IMG/VR virus record: IMGVR_UViG_3300048588_000891
Span: 1-64,000 of that record
DNA from: a virus
DNA: 64,000 nucleotides
Reading direction: 5' to 3' (one strand)
This document shows, piece after piece, positions 24,544-33,879 of the stretch. How positions within the stretch are numbered: the first letter of the stretch is position 1; each line of letters begins with the position of its first letter. Position numbers and translations under genes: made by a program. The notes below the pieces were generated by a model. It was not told the origin of the DNA and did not search any database. It saw only the letters and a program-made list of their open reading frames with translations.

Positions 24544-26730
24544 GTGAGTGCAGCAACGGAGTTATTCGCAACGAGCACAGTTCGTCGACTGCGGGAGCAA
24601 TCCTATTCTCTGCAGCGCGATGGTCATTTCTGGGTGACGTCCTGGAAGATGGTGGCTGCGTTGGGTCAACGTGAGCTTCTTGTACTTGGCTATCTTGGTT
24701 CGGCTGACCCAGCCGACCATCCTTCCCGTGCGGAATTGGGAACGAACCTGGGGATCCAGGGAAAACGAACTCAGAAGATTCTGGATGATCTACATGCGCG
24801 GCGAATCCTGTTCCGCGACTTTGTCGCCTATGGACGCCGGGACAAATCGCTTTGGCATCTTTCTCATCCAGGCTGGTGGCAGGGATGCAGCGGCTTTACC
24901 CCGGATGCCTCGACCACCGACCCCGCTTCCTATCAATCGCTGCAGTTCATGCGCGATCGGGATAGAAAGCGTATCAATCAACTTCGATCCTTCATTCTCG
25001 CGCAGGACGATACCGTGCGCGTGCCAAATCTCCTTTTCAGAATGCCGGTCAGCTGGCGGGCAAAGTACCTCTATATTCGTCTGCTCTTTCTTGGGGAGAA
25101 CATACAGCCTACCGTTGATGAGCTGGCGGCTCTGGTGGGCTGGGACTGGCGGACGGTGCGCTCGGCGATGAATGAACTGTCCGACCACCAAATGATCGCA
25201 ATTCAGACGGCTGACACCCGGGTCTTCACAGGCTGGAAACGTCACTATTTGCACCTAACGGACTGCTACGACTGGAGGCATGATCAGGCAAAGATGCAGT
25301 TCTCCGCGCCCAAAGTTTCCCGGGTTCGATCCCTTGATCTTTCTCCATCCGAGCCGCGGTGGCGAGCGATCAAAAAGCAGATGTTTACGCCGCACCGCGC
25401 CGACGCGGGCAGCTACACCGTGTCATTCCAATTTGATGGACAGCACTATAGTGCGCCTTTTTTTTGTGACAACGGGAACTACGAAACTGCATTCGGGAAC
25501 TGCGAGGCTGCAAAAGGGAACTGCGAAGCTGCAGAACTTTCCCTGATGAACCCGGTGCAGGCCCCGGCCCGCAAGGGCTCGGGGACCTATAAGAAAGCAT
25601 ATCAAGATAGCCCGCAAGAATGCATTCGCGTGCGCGCGTGCGTGGATGACAGTAATGCCGGTATTTCAAAAGCCCGGGCCATTTCGATCGCGGAAGGAGC
25701 GAGGGACGTCTGGGTCTGGGAAAGCTTTAAATGCGACCGTGCTCTCTGGACCGACGAGGTGCAGACGTTTGCGAACACATACGGCGAGGCTGATGCCAGG
25801 CGGCTGGTGGCTTATGCCAACGAAGTTCTTCTGGCAAGAGGCCGCCGCCGACTTGCGTACAATGTCACGTCGATTGGAATGTTGATTGCCGGATTTCTCG
25901 ATCAAATCCCGGCATCCGAATTCGGCAAAGACAGGGCCGCTTACGCGGCAAATCCGGCTCTTGAATGCGAAGTTTTGGCGCATACCTCCCATTCAAGCGC
26001 AACTGCCTTCATAACCGCCGCTGACGGAACACTGCCTCTGCCATCAACCGGGATGGAATCAGCGGAACCTGGGCCGGTTTCTGCGGCGATGGAGGCTCAA
26101 CCTGAATCGGTCGACCTCCCTGTGGCGCCCGATCGGGATCCGCTCGCAAACCTGCCGGCGGATGAAGATCGCCTGCGCTGGGTCGTGGGCCGCATGCTGC
26201 CAAAACTCGGCAAAAGCCAGAAGGCTGACCTGCGGGATCTCTGGCAGAAGCACGGACCACGCGGTGCTGTCCTAAGGTTCGCCGGCAAGTCGGACGAAAA
26301 TTGCCTGGCTGTCATGGGGGCATCGAACGAGCTCTCGAAAGTAGGGATCTTGAGAAGCGCGGACATCCCGCGGCTGCCCTGGGAAAATCCAAAACCTGCC
26401 GAGGGCGATTCTCAAACCATGGCCACAGACTGCGCGCCCGCACAGGAAAACTCCGCGGCCTCGAGTACGGACAGCCATTCGACTCTTCTGAGCGATTTCC
26501 GCGCATGCCAGGAGCGGAGGCTTGCCGGCGAAAAAGCCTCCGAGGGCACGCCCATCACCCGGGCTCGTCTCAATAATGCGTTCGCTGTACTCGCCCGCGA
26601 CATGAAATTCAGCGCTCGCACCAGGATGCTGATGGAACTTGGGAAGCTGAACGACGCCGATCTGTGGTCACGCCTTGCGGAAACTTTCACCGAACCGATG
26701 CTTTTGGAGGTGCTCCGTGACATCCCCTGA
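24544..26730 (+). CDS. Large winged-helix protein, putative replication factor
   Basis: The product is about 728 residues from GTG 24544, which has GGAG 6 nt upstream; a GTG at 24436 gives a longer form without a ribosome site. Two winged-helix segments are visible: ELLVLGYLGS to TQKILDDLHARRIL, and AKYLYIRLLFLG to LAALVGWDWRTVRSAMNEL. The middle carries three 21-nt tandem repeats (25474-25536) encoding GNCEAAK-type units. The C-terminal half is low in motifs. It heads a rightward operon with a helicase, so a replication role is inference. Confidence 0.55.
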   Translation: MSAATELFATSTVRRLREQSYSLQRDGHFWVTSWKMVAALGQRELLVLGYLGSADPADHPSRAELGTNLGIQGKRTQKILDDLHARRILFRDFVAYGRRDKSLWHLSHPGWWQGCSGFTPDASTTDPASYQSLQFMRDRDRKRINQLRSFILAQDDTVRVPNLLFRMPVSWRAKYLYIRLLFLGENIQPTVDELAALVGWDWRTVRSAMNELSDHQMIAIQTADTRVFTGWKRHYLHLTDCYDWRHDQAKMQFSAPKVSRVRSLDLSPSEPRWRAIKKQMFTPHRADAGSYTVSFQFDGQHYSAPFFCDNGNYETAFGNCEAAKGNCEAAELSLMNPVQAPARKGSGTYKKAYQDSPQECIRVRACVDDSNAGISKARAISIAEGARDVWVWESFKCDRALWTDEVQTFANTYGEADARRLVAYANEVLLARGRRRLAYNVTSIGMLIAGFLDQIPASEFGKDRAAYAANPALECEVLAHTSHSSATAFITAADGTLPLPSTGMESAEPGPVSAAMEAQPESVDLPVAPDRDPLANLPADEDRLRWVVGRMLPKLGKSQKADLRDLWQKHGPRGAVLRFAGKSDENCLAVMGASNELSKVGILRSADIPRLPWENPKPAEGDSQTMATDCAPAQENSAASSTDSHSTLLSDFRACQERRLAGEKASEGTPITRARLNNAFAVLARDMKFSARTRMLMELGKLNDADLWSRLAETFTEPMLLEVLRDIP
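25474..25536 (+). repeat. Three 21-bp tandem repeats in coding sequence
   Basis: Units start at 25474, 25495 and 25516 and share GGGAACT(A/G)CGA(A/G)(A/G)CTGCA. They encode GNYETAF, GNCEAAK and GNCEAAE. They look like recent slippage expansion within a linker. Confidence 0.7.
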
Positions 26731-26974
26731 TGACGTCATCTGCACCGCCTGCAGGCACATCACACGGCTGATCCAAATGTACCGGATCGAGCCCTACGAA
26801 TGGCCGCTGATGCAGCGCGAAAGCCCTGAACTCTGGCAAAGGATTGATCAGCTCGAGTGGCTTGGACCACTCCCGCTCGAGGAGACCCAAAAATTCCATC
26901 GAATCCTGATCATGAACTACGAACGCATGTTCATGCGTCGTGCATCGAGACGGGAGACAAGGCATGCAGCCTGA
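26717..26974 (+). CDS. Small protein with CTACRH motif
   Basis: The 85-residue product starts at GTG 26717 with GGAGGTG 4-5 nt upstream, overlapping the end of the previous gene by 14 nt. It begins TSPDDVICTACRHITRLIQM and is otherwise helical and rich in Trp, Arg and Glu. The two cysteines and histidine could bind metal, but no partner pair is seen. Part of the replication operon. Confidence 0.5.
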   Translation: MTSPDDVICTACRHITRLIQMYRIEPYEWPLMQRESPELWQRIDQLEWLGPLPLEETQKFHRILIMNYERMFMRRASRRETRHAA

Positions 26975-27015
26975 AATGATTCCGCTCAAGGGAAGATCGC
27001 AGCTCAGAATACTTC

Positions 27016-27183
27016 ATGATGCAGTTTCGATCATTGGAATGGGACGACAAGACCGAAGCAAAAATTCATGAATTTTCGCAAAGGATTGTGGCTCAAGGTG
27101 GAAACGCGGATTGGGTGCATCGTACACTCGACGAGTTTCGAGGAAAACTTCACAACAGAAAAAAATCCGACTGGAGCCGCTGA
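27016..27183 (+). CDS. Small helical protein upstream of the helicase
   Basis: The 55-residue frame reads MMQFRSLEWDDKTEAKIHEF then VAQGGNADWVHRTLDEFRGK. Its TGA overlaps the helicase ATG as TGATG, a typical coupling. The amphipathic, charged composition looks coding. No ribosome site is obvious and no family is recognised. Confidence 0.45.
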   Translation: MMQFRSLEWDDKTEAKIHEFSQRIVAQGGNADWVHRTLDEFRGKLHNRKKSDWSR

Positions 27184-29246
27184 TGAACGGAATGATTGAT
27201 TTGGGCGCTGGAAACCGGCTTTACACAGTGCGGGATTGGATCCGCGATTTGGGTGGGAAATTCGACTCTGCCCGTCGTGTCTGGATGGTGCCTGCTGCGA
27301 AGGAAGTTGAGGCGAGAAGAATCATCGCTGACACCTCGATTGGCCCAAAGCCTCTGCAGCGTACCGCGGTGTCTATTCGCGAACCACAGCTCCAGCTTAT
27401 TCCTCTCGATATGGACGAAGACGAGCTGACCCTTACGACGGAGATGCCTGTTTACCCGGCCCGCTCCGCAGCCACGCAGCCAAAAGTCCTGGTGCCCCAA
27501 ATCGCAAATCTTTCCCTCGATCCGACTCCGGAGCAGGTGGCTTTGATTCAGGCGTTCGGTTCGAACAGCGGCGATTTGATTGCGCCGGCATTCGCTGGAT
27601 CCGGTAAAACCACGACGCTGATCCTGCTGGCACGCGCCTATCCGAACGTGCGTTTTCTCTATCTATGCTTCAATCGCAAAAATGCGGACGAAGCGAAAGG
27701 GAAATTCCCGCCGAACGTCCAGGTGATGACCGCCCATTCGCTGGCCTACCGATATCTGGGCCTTGGTCAGCATCAGCATAAGCTGAACATGGGGAAGTAT
27801 GATTTTGAGTGCCTCTTCATGCAGATCTTCGATGACTCGGGCGATCCGATCCGGATGCCAGGGATCAACGAAAAGCAATATATCGATCTCCTTCGTGAGG
27901 CCGTGAAGTCCTTTGAGTCCTCGATGGAAGAACAAATCTCAGTAAAACCTGACGATCGCATCGCAAGGCTGGTATCTGCCGCCTTCATCCTTTCCCAGAA
28001 AGGTGTGGACGGATTAAAAACCGATATTGAAAAAGTCATCAATCAGTTCATCGAACGATATCCTTCGATCAAGGACCGTTATCCAGAGCTTATCGCTTCA
28101 CTGGAGACGATCGACCGGGACCGTCGCCGCAACGTACTGTCGACGATTCGCTCGGTGAACCCCGGCGCGCTTGCGGTCATGGTCGCCTATTACCAGTCCG
28201 AGCTGCTCGCAGAGAAACTTGGTCAGTTCATCAGACAGCTCCAGGATCATGCAGAGAAGTTTTTTCGCCTTCAGACTGACCTCGAGAGTTCGGTGCCTTT
28301 CGAGCACTCCACTTATCTGAAAATGTATCAGCTGTCCCGCCCGGAGATCCGCGGATTCGATGCGATCCTGTTCGATGAATCTCAGGATGCCAATCCTGTG
28401 ATCCTTGATATCGTCAGGCGGCAGACAATGCGGAAGGTCTGGGTGGGTGATCAGCATCAGTCCATCTATGAATTCACTGGTGCGATCAATACCATCGAAG
28501 GACTCATTGAGCAGGGGATCCTGGCCCTGCCGCTGACTCAGAGTTTCCGGTTTGGCCCTGGTGTGGCGGCGCTCGCCAACCGGGTGCTTGCGCTGAAATA
28601 CCGCTACTGCCGAGCGAAGTTCAGGGCCGGGTCGATCCCGAAGATTATCGGTGCAGGATCCGAAGAGGCCCAGGGGAGCACAGCGATTCTTTGCCGGTCC
28701 AACGTCGGCGTTCTCCAGGAGGCCCTTGCAAATCTCCGCGGCGATATCTACTTTGCCGACTGCCTTCCCCACGCTTACCTCCTGTCGATGCTTGATATCT
28801 ACCGGCTGAAGATGAAGCTTCCGATCCTGAACCACGAGTCGCAATATTATGGCTTCACCAATGTCGAGGAGCTTAAGCACGAGGCTGACCTTCGGGGCGA
28901 TGTTGACACCATGCGAGCCCTCACGCTTCTCGAGAAGATGGGAGCTGAGGACTTCAAGGACGCTGTGGAATCGCTGATCGAGATCGCCAAAAATGCAAAG
29001 AAAACAGCGGCCACCCATATCCTGACAGCTCACAAGGCAAAAGGTTTGGAATGGGCCAACGTCCGTTTGTCCAATGACTTCGTTTCCCGGTTCGTTGAAA
29101 AGGATGGCCGGATGCGGAAGGAAGTTGCTGAGCAGGAAATCAATCTGCTCTATGTTGCGGTCACCAGGGCAAGGAACCATGTGTCCTTGCCATTTGAACT
29201 TGATGAAATATTGTCGATCGGAGTAAGTGAAGTTGGATTTTTTTAA
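27183..29246 (+). CDS. UvrD/Rep-like superfamily 1 DNA helicase
   Basis: The 687-residue product has all main SF1A motifs in order: Walker A AFAGSGKTTTL at about 136, motif Ia near FLYLCFNRKNAD, Walker B ILFDESQDANP at about 395, motif III WVGDQHQSIYEFTGA, motif IV LTQSFRFG, motif V TAHKAKGLEW and motif VI LLYVAVTRARNHV. It unwinds DNA 3'-5'. ATG 27183 has GGAG 9 nt upstream; a TTG at 27111 is less likely. Residues 1-90 carry an N-terminal extension with a RLYTVRDWIRDLGGKF motif like a small DNA-binding domain. Confidence 0.92.
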   Translation: MNGMIDLGAGNRLYTVRDWIRDLGGKFDSARRVWMVPAAKEVEARRIIADTSIGPKPLQRTAVSIREPQLQLIPLDMDEDELTLTTEMPVYPARSAATQPKVLVPQIANLSLDPTPEQVALIQAFGSNSGDLIAPAFAGSGKTTTLILLARAYPNVRFLYLCFNRKNADEAKGKFPPNVQVMTAHSLAYRYLGLGQHQHKLNMGKYDFECLFMQIFDDSGDPIRMPGINEKQYIDLLREAVKSFESSMEEQISVKPDDRIARLVSAAFILSQKGVDGLKTDIEKVINQFIERYPSIKDRYPELIASLETIDRDRRRNVLSTIRSVNPGALAVMVAYYQSELLAEKLGQFIRQLQDHAEKFFRLQTDLESSVPFEHSTYLKMYQLSRPEIRGFDAILFDESQDANPVILDIVRRQTMRKVWVGDQHQSIYEFTGAINTIEGLIEQGILALPLTQSFRFGPGVAALANRVLALKYRYCRAKFRAGSIPKIIGAGSEEAQGSTAILCRSNVGVLQEALANLRGDIYFADCLPHAYLLSMLDIYRLKMKLPILNHESQYYGFTNVEELKHEADLRGDVDTMRALTLLEKMGAEDFKDAVESLIEIAKNAKKTAATHILTAHKAKGLEWANVRLSNDFVSRFVEKDGRMRKEVAEQEINLLYVAVTRARNHVSLPFELDEILSIGVSEVGFF

Positions 29247-30102
29247 AAAATACGGGTTTGACCCGCACTGTGCCATCTGCATGTATCAAGGCATCCAGAT
29301 GTCCTGGACGATGTCCGCCACGGCATTTGCCAGGACGGGGATGATATCAAATCTCTTTGTGGATGACTTTTTTGAAGAAGTTAATCGTTTGGCCAACATC
29401 GACAAGGTAGCGGCAGTCATGGTGAAGCTTCTCGATATGAAGATGTTCGATACGCTTGACGGCAGAAGAATCTTTCCATCCTTCATGTCGGACTATGAGA
29501 AATTTTATTCCCTTGGCCGGTACGTTGGCATGGTGTTTTTCAATTCCGTAATCGGCGCAATTTATAAAGTTATAAAAGACGAGAAACGCGAAATCTTCAG
29601 CAAAGAGAAGTTTGCCACTTTTTTAAAGGATTTCCCGCCTGAAGAAATGAGGCGCGAGTATGCCGCATGTGGTGATGAGCCCCTTCCAACAACCTACCAC
29701 TTCTCCAAGCGCCAGGATACCAATGTAGTTAAATTGAAGCACAGCAAGGGAGGTAATGAGACGGGAGAAAAGAAAACCTCGTCCGAAGCCAATTTCTGTC
29801 TGCTGATTTCAGCGGCAAGAGATAGAGTCATAATCCATGACGGATATAAGCTTCCGGTAAAAGGGTATGAGGTTTTAGCTTCAAATATAAACCTTGCTCT
29901 TGGGGAGGATGAAGAGGCTTCGACCCATGATCCCGAAACGGAAAACACCGTCCTGGGCATGATACTTTATGCGATGGAAAGTACCGGATTTATAGTCAGG
30001 CGTCTGAAGCGGAATGGCTTCATTAGCGGCGGTGGATGTCCTCCCGGTGGTCCTTTCGAGATTGAAGAGCCGGATTCGGGGACCGAGGACGTCGACGATT
30101 GA
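29227..30102 (+). CDS. Uncharacterised protein of the helicase operon
   Basis: The 291-residue product starts at GTG 29227 inside the helicase end (20-nt overlap). The first half is helical with cysteines (HCAICMYQG); the second half is charged, with a C-terminal acidic tail after GGGCPPGGPF. No family is recognised. The overlap suggests co-translation with the helicase. Confidence 0.6.
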   Translation: MKLDFFKKYGFDPHCAICMYQGIQMSWTMSATAFARTGMISNLFVDDFFEEVNRLANIDKVAAVMVKLLDMKMFDTLDGRRIFPSFMSDYEKFYSLGRYVGMVFFNSVIGAIYKVIKDEKREIFSKEKFATFLKDFPPEEMRREYAACGDEPLPTTYHFSKRQDTNVVKLKHSKGGNETGEKKTSSEANFCLLISAARDRVIIHDGYKLPVKGYEVLASNINLALGEDEEASTHDPETENTVLGMILYAMESTGFIVRRLKRNGFISGGGCPPGGPFEIEEPDSGTEDVDD

Positions 30103-30133
30103 GCAGGCGGCATGGATAACTCCGGGGCATAAA

Positions 30134-30382
30134 ATGGCAGAAAAACGATCTTCCTTGAGCTTCGACAAAATCCGAAAGCCGGAAAGAGGCGCCTACAGCG
30201 AGGCGCCGGGTCGTGTGGCTCCCTATGCCCGCTCGGGCACCCGCGTTTTGATAGATGGCCGCTACCACGGCATGATCCTGAGAGCCAGGAAAACCAGAGT
30301 GTATGTCTACATAGAAGAGACTCGCGAGGAACGGTCATTTCTCATTCCAAATGATAGGGTGGTTTATGAGAAGCAGGTTTGA
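30134..30382 (+). CDS. Small basic protein with SH3-like look
   Basis: The 82-residue product from ATG 30134 reads MAEKRSSLSFDKIRKPERGA and later TRVLIDGRYHGMILRARKTRVYVYIEE in parts. The alternating strand pattern resembles a small beta-barrel such as an SH3-like or KOW fold. It starts 32 nt after the previous gene. Function unknown. Confidence 0.5.
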   Translation: MAEKRSSLSFDKIRKPERGAYSEAPGRVAPYARSGTRVLIDGRYHGMILRARKTRVYVYIEETREERSFLIPNDRVVYEKQV

Positions 30383-30579
30383 AGTCGAAGATGGGGGTAG
30401 CAGCAGTGGTGGTCCTCCAGCGATAGCATGAGAACGAAATGAGTTGATTCGATTCGCTGCGCTTTCTCTAAATGCTTTGTATGATAAGCGTTTCGTGTGC
30501 CATCGCAGAGAACATTCTTTTTGAGATTGCATGCTGATTTTTGATGAATTCAGATTGCTGTTAGGGCAGATTCTTCTCC

Positions 30580-30607
30580 ATCGAACAAACGGTGTTTGTT
30601 GTTCGAT
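30580..30607. promoter_or_regulatory. Inverted repeat upstream of an outer-membrane protein gene
   Basis: ATCGAACAA (30580-30588) and TTGTTCGAT (30599-30607) are perfect arms 10 nt apart. It lies 46 nt before ATG 30653 and could be an operator. The rest of 30383-30579 shows no gene. Confidence 0.45.
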
Positions 30608-30652
30608 CCCCTTTGGTCACTCTAGAGCCGGCTTTCTCCCTAAGGAAAACGT

Positions 30653-31366
30653 ATGAACTCAAAATCCATCCTCTTTTGTGCATTTGCTGTGTCCAGTCCT
30701 GCCCTTGGTGTCTTTGTTGAGGCGAAAGTTGGACATCAGAACCTAAAGTTTGGAGCCAAATCTGTAAGGTCGGATCTGGAAATGGAATATGTCGGCACCG
30801 ATGGCCAGCGTGTCGCTGAGAAAAAAACAGAGCGTGAACCGAACAGGGATGCATTTGAAAATGCGGCAGTGGGTGGAGTCAGAGTGGGTGAGGATTTCGA
30901 AGATTTCACTCTTGCTGCCGATTTGGATTTCGCTCGTTATAACTCGCAGCCCAAGACGTGGATTGATTTATATTCCTTAACCACGCTTGTCCACTATCCC
31001 TGGATCAAACGTGATCAATATTCAATCTACTCAGGAGTTGGTGGCAGCTTCAAGATGTTTGATACCCATGTCGAAGTGATTGAAGAGAATGAAGAGGATT
31101 TTGCTTACAACATCGACTTTGAGGCCATGGAATCTTTCAATGGTGATTTGGTCGTCGGAGCCAAGTATCGCCCAATCGAATCGCTGGTGCTGAACGTCGA
31201 GTATAAATACTCGGACACACTTGCATCCAATGGAAACTGGGCCAGATCTTCTTCAAGAGGCCGAGATGAAAACGGAGGGACCATCCGCGCGAGTAACAGA
31301 ATTGCGTTTGAAGATTTCCGCGCCACAGTTCAGGAACTGGCTCTTTTTGCCACATGGACGCTCTGA
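30653..31366 (+). CDS. Outer-membrane beta-barrel protein 1
   Basis: The 237-residue product has a signal peptide (SILFCAFAVSSPALG) and alternating amphipathic strands. It ends LALFATWTL with the aromatic/hydrophobic C-terminus typical of barrels. The layout resembles the eight-strand OmpW/OmpA-like class. A phage-encoded barrel could alter the host surface or block superinfection. A related gene lies at 32443-33030. Confidence 0.65.
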   Translation: MNSKSILFCAFAVSSPALGVFVEAKVGHQNLKFGAKSVRSDLEMEYVGTDGQRVAEKKTEREPNRDAFENAAVGGVRVGEDFEDFTLAADLDFARYNSQPKTWIDLYSLTTLVHYPWIKRDQYSIYSGVGGSFKMFDTHVEVIEENEEDFAYNIDFEAMESFNGDLVVGAKYRPIESLVLNVEYKYSDTLASNGNWARSSSRGRDENGGTIRASNRIAFEDFRATVQELALFATWTL

Positions 31367-31398
31367 GGCGAGGACTGACAGATGAAAGGGAGCAGCTC

Positions 31399-32028
31399 AT
31401 GAGCAAAACCGATTTTACAGCTGATGCCTCAGCGCTTGGCTATTTCCCGTTCATTCGATTTTCACCACTTGAGTACCTCTCGCTTCGAGAGATACATGGC
31501 GATTGGGTTTTCAAGGATCTGTTGCTGCGGCTCGACGATCCCGCCAGGATATATCCCCGGTGGGCGATCAGCTTCTGCGCAGTGGCCGCGACGATTTCTC
31601 GGGAAGCGCTGATTGCCTCAAGCAACATTTATTCCCTCGTGACTGAAGCACCCGCCTTTAAATCAAGACGTGAGCATCTGCGCTCCTTTCAGCGGACGTT
31701 CTTCGGATCCGTCTGGCAGAAGGTGAAGGCCGGTACCCTGGACCTGCCAGTCGCAGGCCAGAGCATCGTCAGAGAAGATTACGAACGCTGGCGCGCTCTC
31801 CTTGCCGCAGGGCAGAATGAGGTTCACGAGAAACGAGCAAAGTCTTCACGAAATTCGGTGAAGCCGAAACCGGCTGTCCAAAAAAAGAAAAACAGGCCGG
31901 CTCAGGATCGGACACTCGTCGTGATCAGAAGCCAGGGGGGATCACAGTCCCCGCCCAAACCGGCATCCCGGAATGTCTGGCGGAACCCCAGGCCCGGCGA
32001 GCCACTTGACGTGAGGCGGCGCATTTAA
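31399..32028 (+). CDS. Uncharacterised protein with basic C-terminus
   Basis: The 209-residue product starts at ATG 31399 with GGGAG 6 nt upstream. Residues 1-140 are a mixed fold with FPFIRFSPLEYLSLREIHGD. Residues 150-209 are Lys/Pro/Arg-rich and probably disordered, perhaps nucleic-acid binding. No family is recognised. It precedes a small HTH gene by 10 nt. Confidence 0.55.
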   Translation: MSKTDFTADASALGYFPFIRFSPLEYLSLREIHGDWVFKDLLLRLDDPARIYPRWAISFCAVAATISREALIASSNIYSLVTEAPAFKSRREHLRSFQRTFFGSVWQKVKAGTLDLPVAGQSIVREDYERWRALLAAGQNEVHEKRAKSSRNSVKPKPAVQKKKNRPAQDRTLVVIRSQGGSQSPPKPASRNVWRNPRPGEPLDVRRRI

Positions 32029-32038
32029 GGGGAATGGT

Positions 32039-32314
32039 ATGAGCTTGGCGGATTTGATTTTGGAATGGTTCAAAACTGGCCCGAATCGAACTGCAGCCGC
32101 GCTGTCACGGGCGACTGGCGTTCCTAAGAACACGATATCGGCCATCCTTTCCGGCAGCCGCGAGCCGGACCTCAAGACCATCCTGAGGCTGGCCAAGGTG
32201 CTGCCGAGGGAAGAAGTGATGTTAATCGCGCTCAGAGCAGTGCCGGAAATTCAGATACTCTTTGACTGCCATCCTCGCTCGAGCACAGCTTCCACGATGC
32301 AGATGTGTTCCTGA
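32039..32314 (+). CDS. Small XRE-type HTH regulator
   Basis: The 91-residue product has a full helix-turn-helix at about 17-45 (TAAALSRATGVPKNTISAIL, SGSREPD). GGGGA lies 5 nt upstream of ATG 32039. It resembles small phage repressors and also the N-terminal domains of the two regulators paired with exported proteins. An outer-membrane protein gene follows 128 nt later. Confidence 0.75.
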   Translation: MSLADLILEWFKTGPNRTAAALSRATGVPKNTISAILSGSREPDLKTILRLAKVLPREEVMLIALRAVPEIQILFDCHPRSSTASTMQMCS

Positions 32315-32442
32315 GAACACTGCACCACGGCAACAATCCATAAAATTAACTCTGAATCATGCAGGAATGAGCCTATTCCAATGGCCCACCTCTTGCTTGT
32401 TTGCAAATCGCGACAGCTGTCGCACACATTAAGGAGACTGAG

Positions 32443-33030
32443 ATGGTTCGTAACATGATTGCTCTCGCATCTGTCCTGGCGGCTTCCGGCGCGTTCGCGC
32501 AGGATCTTGCGATCAAGCCCAGAGTGATCCAAAGCCAGATGACACTCGACGCAAAGAGCACGGTTGACGACGAAGGCATCGAGGAAGATGCTGACGGCGG
32601 CAAGCGATGGGTGCCTGGCAAAGGCGTTGGCGTGGATCTGGATTATTCCCTGAATGAGCGCGCTCGCGTTGGCCTGGGCCTGTCCTACACCGAGTTCGAC
32701 CGCTACAACATGAAGCACTTCGATACTGCTCTAGGCGGCTACGCGGCATTCGATGTTTTGAAAACGGACGCGTTCAGCCTCTATGGGAAAGCCGGTCTCA
32801 GTCTTCACCAGTTCGGCAGCGAGACCTTCAAACCTGCTTCGCTGGTCAATGCCGACCTGGGCGCTGGTGCAGCTTTTGCAGTTGCCGAAAACGTGAGCCT
32901 GGGAGCTGAATATCAGTACAGCACCACCCTGGTTAAGGATGACATGAAGGCGAAGGACTGGGACTTCCGCGTCAAGGACCTGAGCCAGACTCGAAACGAT
33001 TATTCCTTGTTTGTTGCATATAAGTTCTAA
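32443..33030 (+). CDS. Outer-membrane beta-barrel protein 2
   Basis: The 195-residue product has a clean signal peptide (MIALASVLAASGAFAQ) and strands such as GVGVDLDYSL, RVGLGLSYTEF, FSLYGKAGLSL and NVSLGAEYQYS. It ends SLFVAYKF with a C-terminal Phe, as outer-membrane barrels do. AAGGAG precedes ATG 32443, which is preferred over a TTG at 32401. It resembles OmpA N-domain/opacity-type barrels. Confidence 0.75.
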   Translation: MVRNMIALASVLAASGAFAQDLAIKPRVIQSQMTLDAKSTVDDEGIEEDADGGKRWVPGKGVGVDLDYSLNERARVGLGLSYTEFDRYNMKHFDTALGGYAAFDVLKTDAFSLYGKAGLSLHQFGSETFKPASLVNADLGAGAAFAVAENVSLGAEYQYSTTLVKDDMKAKDWDFRVKDLSQTRNDYSLFVAYKF

Positions 33031-33086
33031 TCTTCCAGCTTTCTTCAGACTCTCTGCATTCTCTCTGCATTTGTCCTTCCTATAGG

Positions 33087-33118
33087 GGCGGCGACTAACC
33101 CTCGCCGTCTTTCCTTTT
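33087..33118 (+). terminator. Intrinsic terminator after barrel 2
   Basis: GGCGGCGA (33087-33094) pairs with TCGCCGTC (33102-33109) with one G-U pair, followed by TTTCCTTTT. Confidence 0.65.
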
Positions 33119-33149
33119 ACAATGACTATCTGAAATCCCAGTAACACGA

Positions 33150-33563
33150 TTACGGCTTTTTGCCTTCGTTTGCCCGATGCACGCAGTAGCGAAATAAACC
33201 CAGGATGTTGTCTGTTAGGCCATTTTCGATGTGCTTATGCACTTTCGTAATGGGAAAGCCGATTCCGCCAACATCGAGTTGGATGGCTGGTTCCTGCTCA
33301 TGGAGCACCCATTTTCCTGCAACGCTGGCCAGAATCGCTTCACCTAGAAAATATCCGCAGGGATTGATGATATGCTCAAACTGCTCTGGTCTGCCTTTCG
33401 CTCTCAAGTCTTCTATAAATGAGGAAAGTTTTTCGACACCTTGAACGTCATAGGTCAAGCGAAATCCCATAGTTTCTTCAATAAGTTTTAAAAGCTGCTC
33501 TGACTTCGCACGTATATATGCAACTTCGGACTCTTCCAATGGTTCAACTTCAGCCACTTTCAT
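33150..33563 (-). CDS. Uncharacterised small protein
   Basis: The 137-residue product has a helical N-terminus and a C-terminal GYFLGEAILASVAGKWVL followed by FPITKVHKHIENGLTD. This pattern recalls small DUF3806- or immunity-type folds but is not a firm match. AGGAG abuts ATG 33563, so GTG 33557, six nt after AGGAG, is the more likely start. Confidence 0.5.
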   Translation of the reverse strand: MKVAEVEPLEESEVAYIRAKSEQLLKLIEETMGFRLTYDVQGVEKLSSFIEDLRAKGRPEQFEHIINPCGYFLGEAILASVAGKWVLHEQEPAIQLDVGGIGFPITKVHKHIENGLTDNILGLFRYCVHRANEGKKP

Positions 33564-33744
33564 CTCCTTTTTGCGTCCAGTGGGGGCTCTGGATCCATGA
33601 TTATCACAAATTGCGAGCGATTCAACCTTGCCAAAATCGTCAAGGTAATTATTTGATGGGCATTCCCTTTCTTTTCAGGAGTTAAAAAATACTATCAAGC
33701 AGTTCACAGGCGGAACTAAAAATGTCTCGATTCAGAGAATTTCT

Positions 33745-33774
33745 TTGCCCGGATTGCAGTTCCAAATGTATATT
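33745..33774 (+). promoter_or_regulatory. Possible promoter for the structured leader
   Basis: TTGCCC (33745-33750), an 18-nt spacer and TATATT (33769-33774) would start transcription at about 33782, just before the first leader hairpin at 33784. Upstream, 33564-33744 shows no gene. Confidence 0.4.
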
Positions 33775-33783
33775 GGCCACGTA

Positions 33784-33853
33784 GCAAACAGCTCCTCCAA
33801 ACCGCTGTTTGCAGAAGGGCTTCCGGCTTTGGATTGTTGCCGCCGGAGGCCCT
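33784..33853 (+). ncRNA. Two tandem leader hairpins
   Basis: GCAAACAGC (33784-33792) pairs perfectly with GCTGTTTGC (33804-33812). Immediately after, GGGCTTCCGGC (33817-33827) pairs with GCCGGAGGCCC (33842-33852) with one G-U pair. They lie between the candidate promoter and a short leader ORF, and suggest a structured 5' leader. Confidence 0.5.
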
Positions 33854-33879
33854 CATAAAGCTACAAAAGGAGAAAGATC

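Noticed and set aside
26964-27071. 35-codon ORF overlapping the 26717-26974 and 27016-27183 genes
   Set aside because: Overlaps better-supported frames and has no ribosome site.
28098-29282. 394-codon leftward ORF opposite the helicase
   Set aside because: The plus strand has all SF1 helicase motifs; the opposite frame is an antisense shadow.
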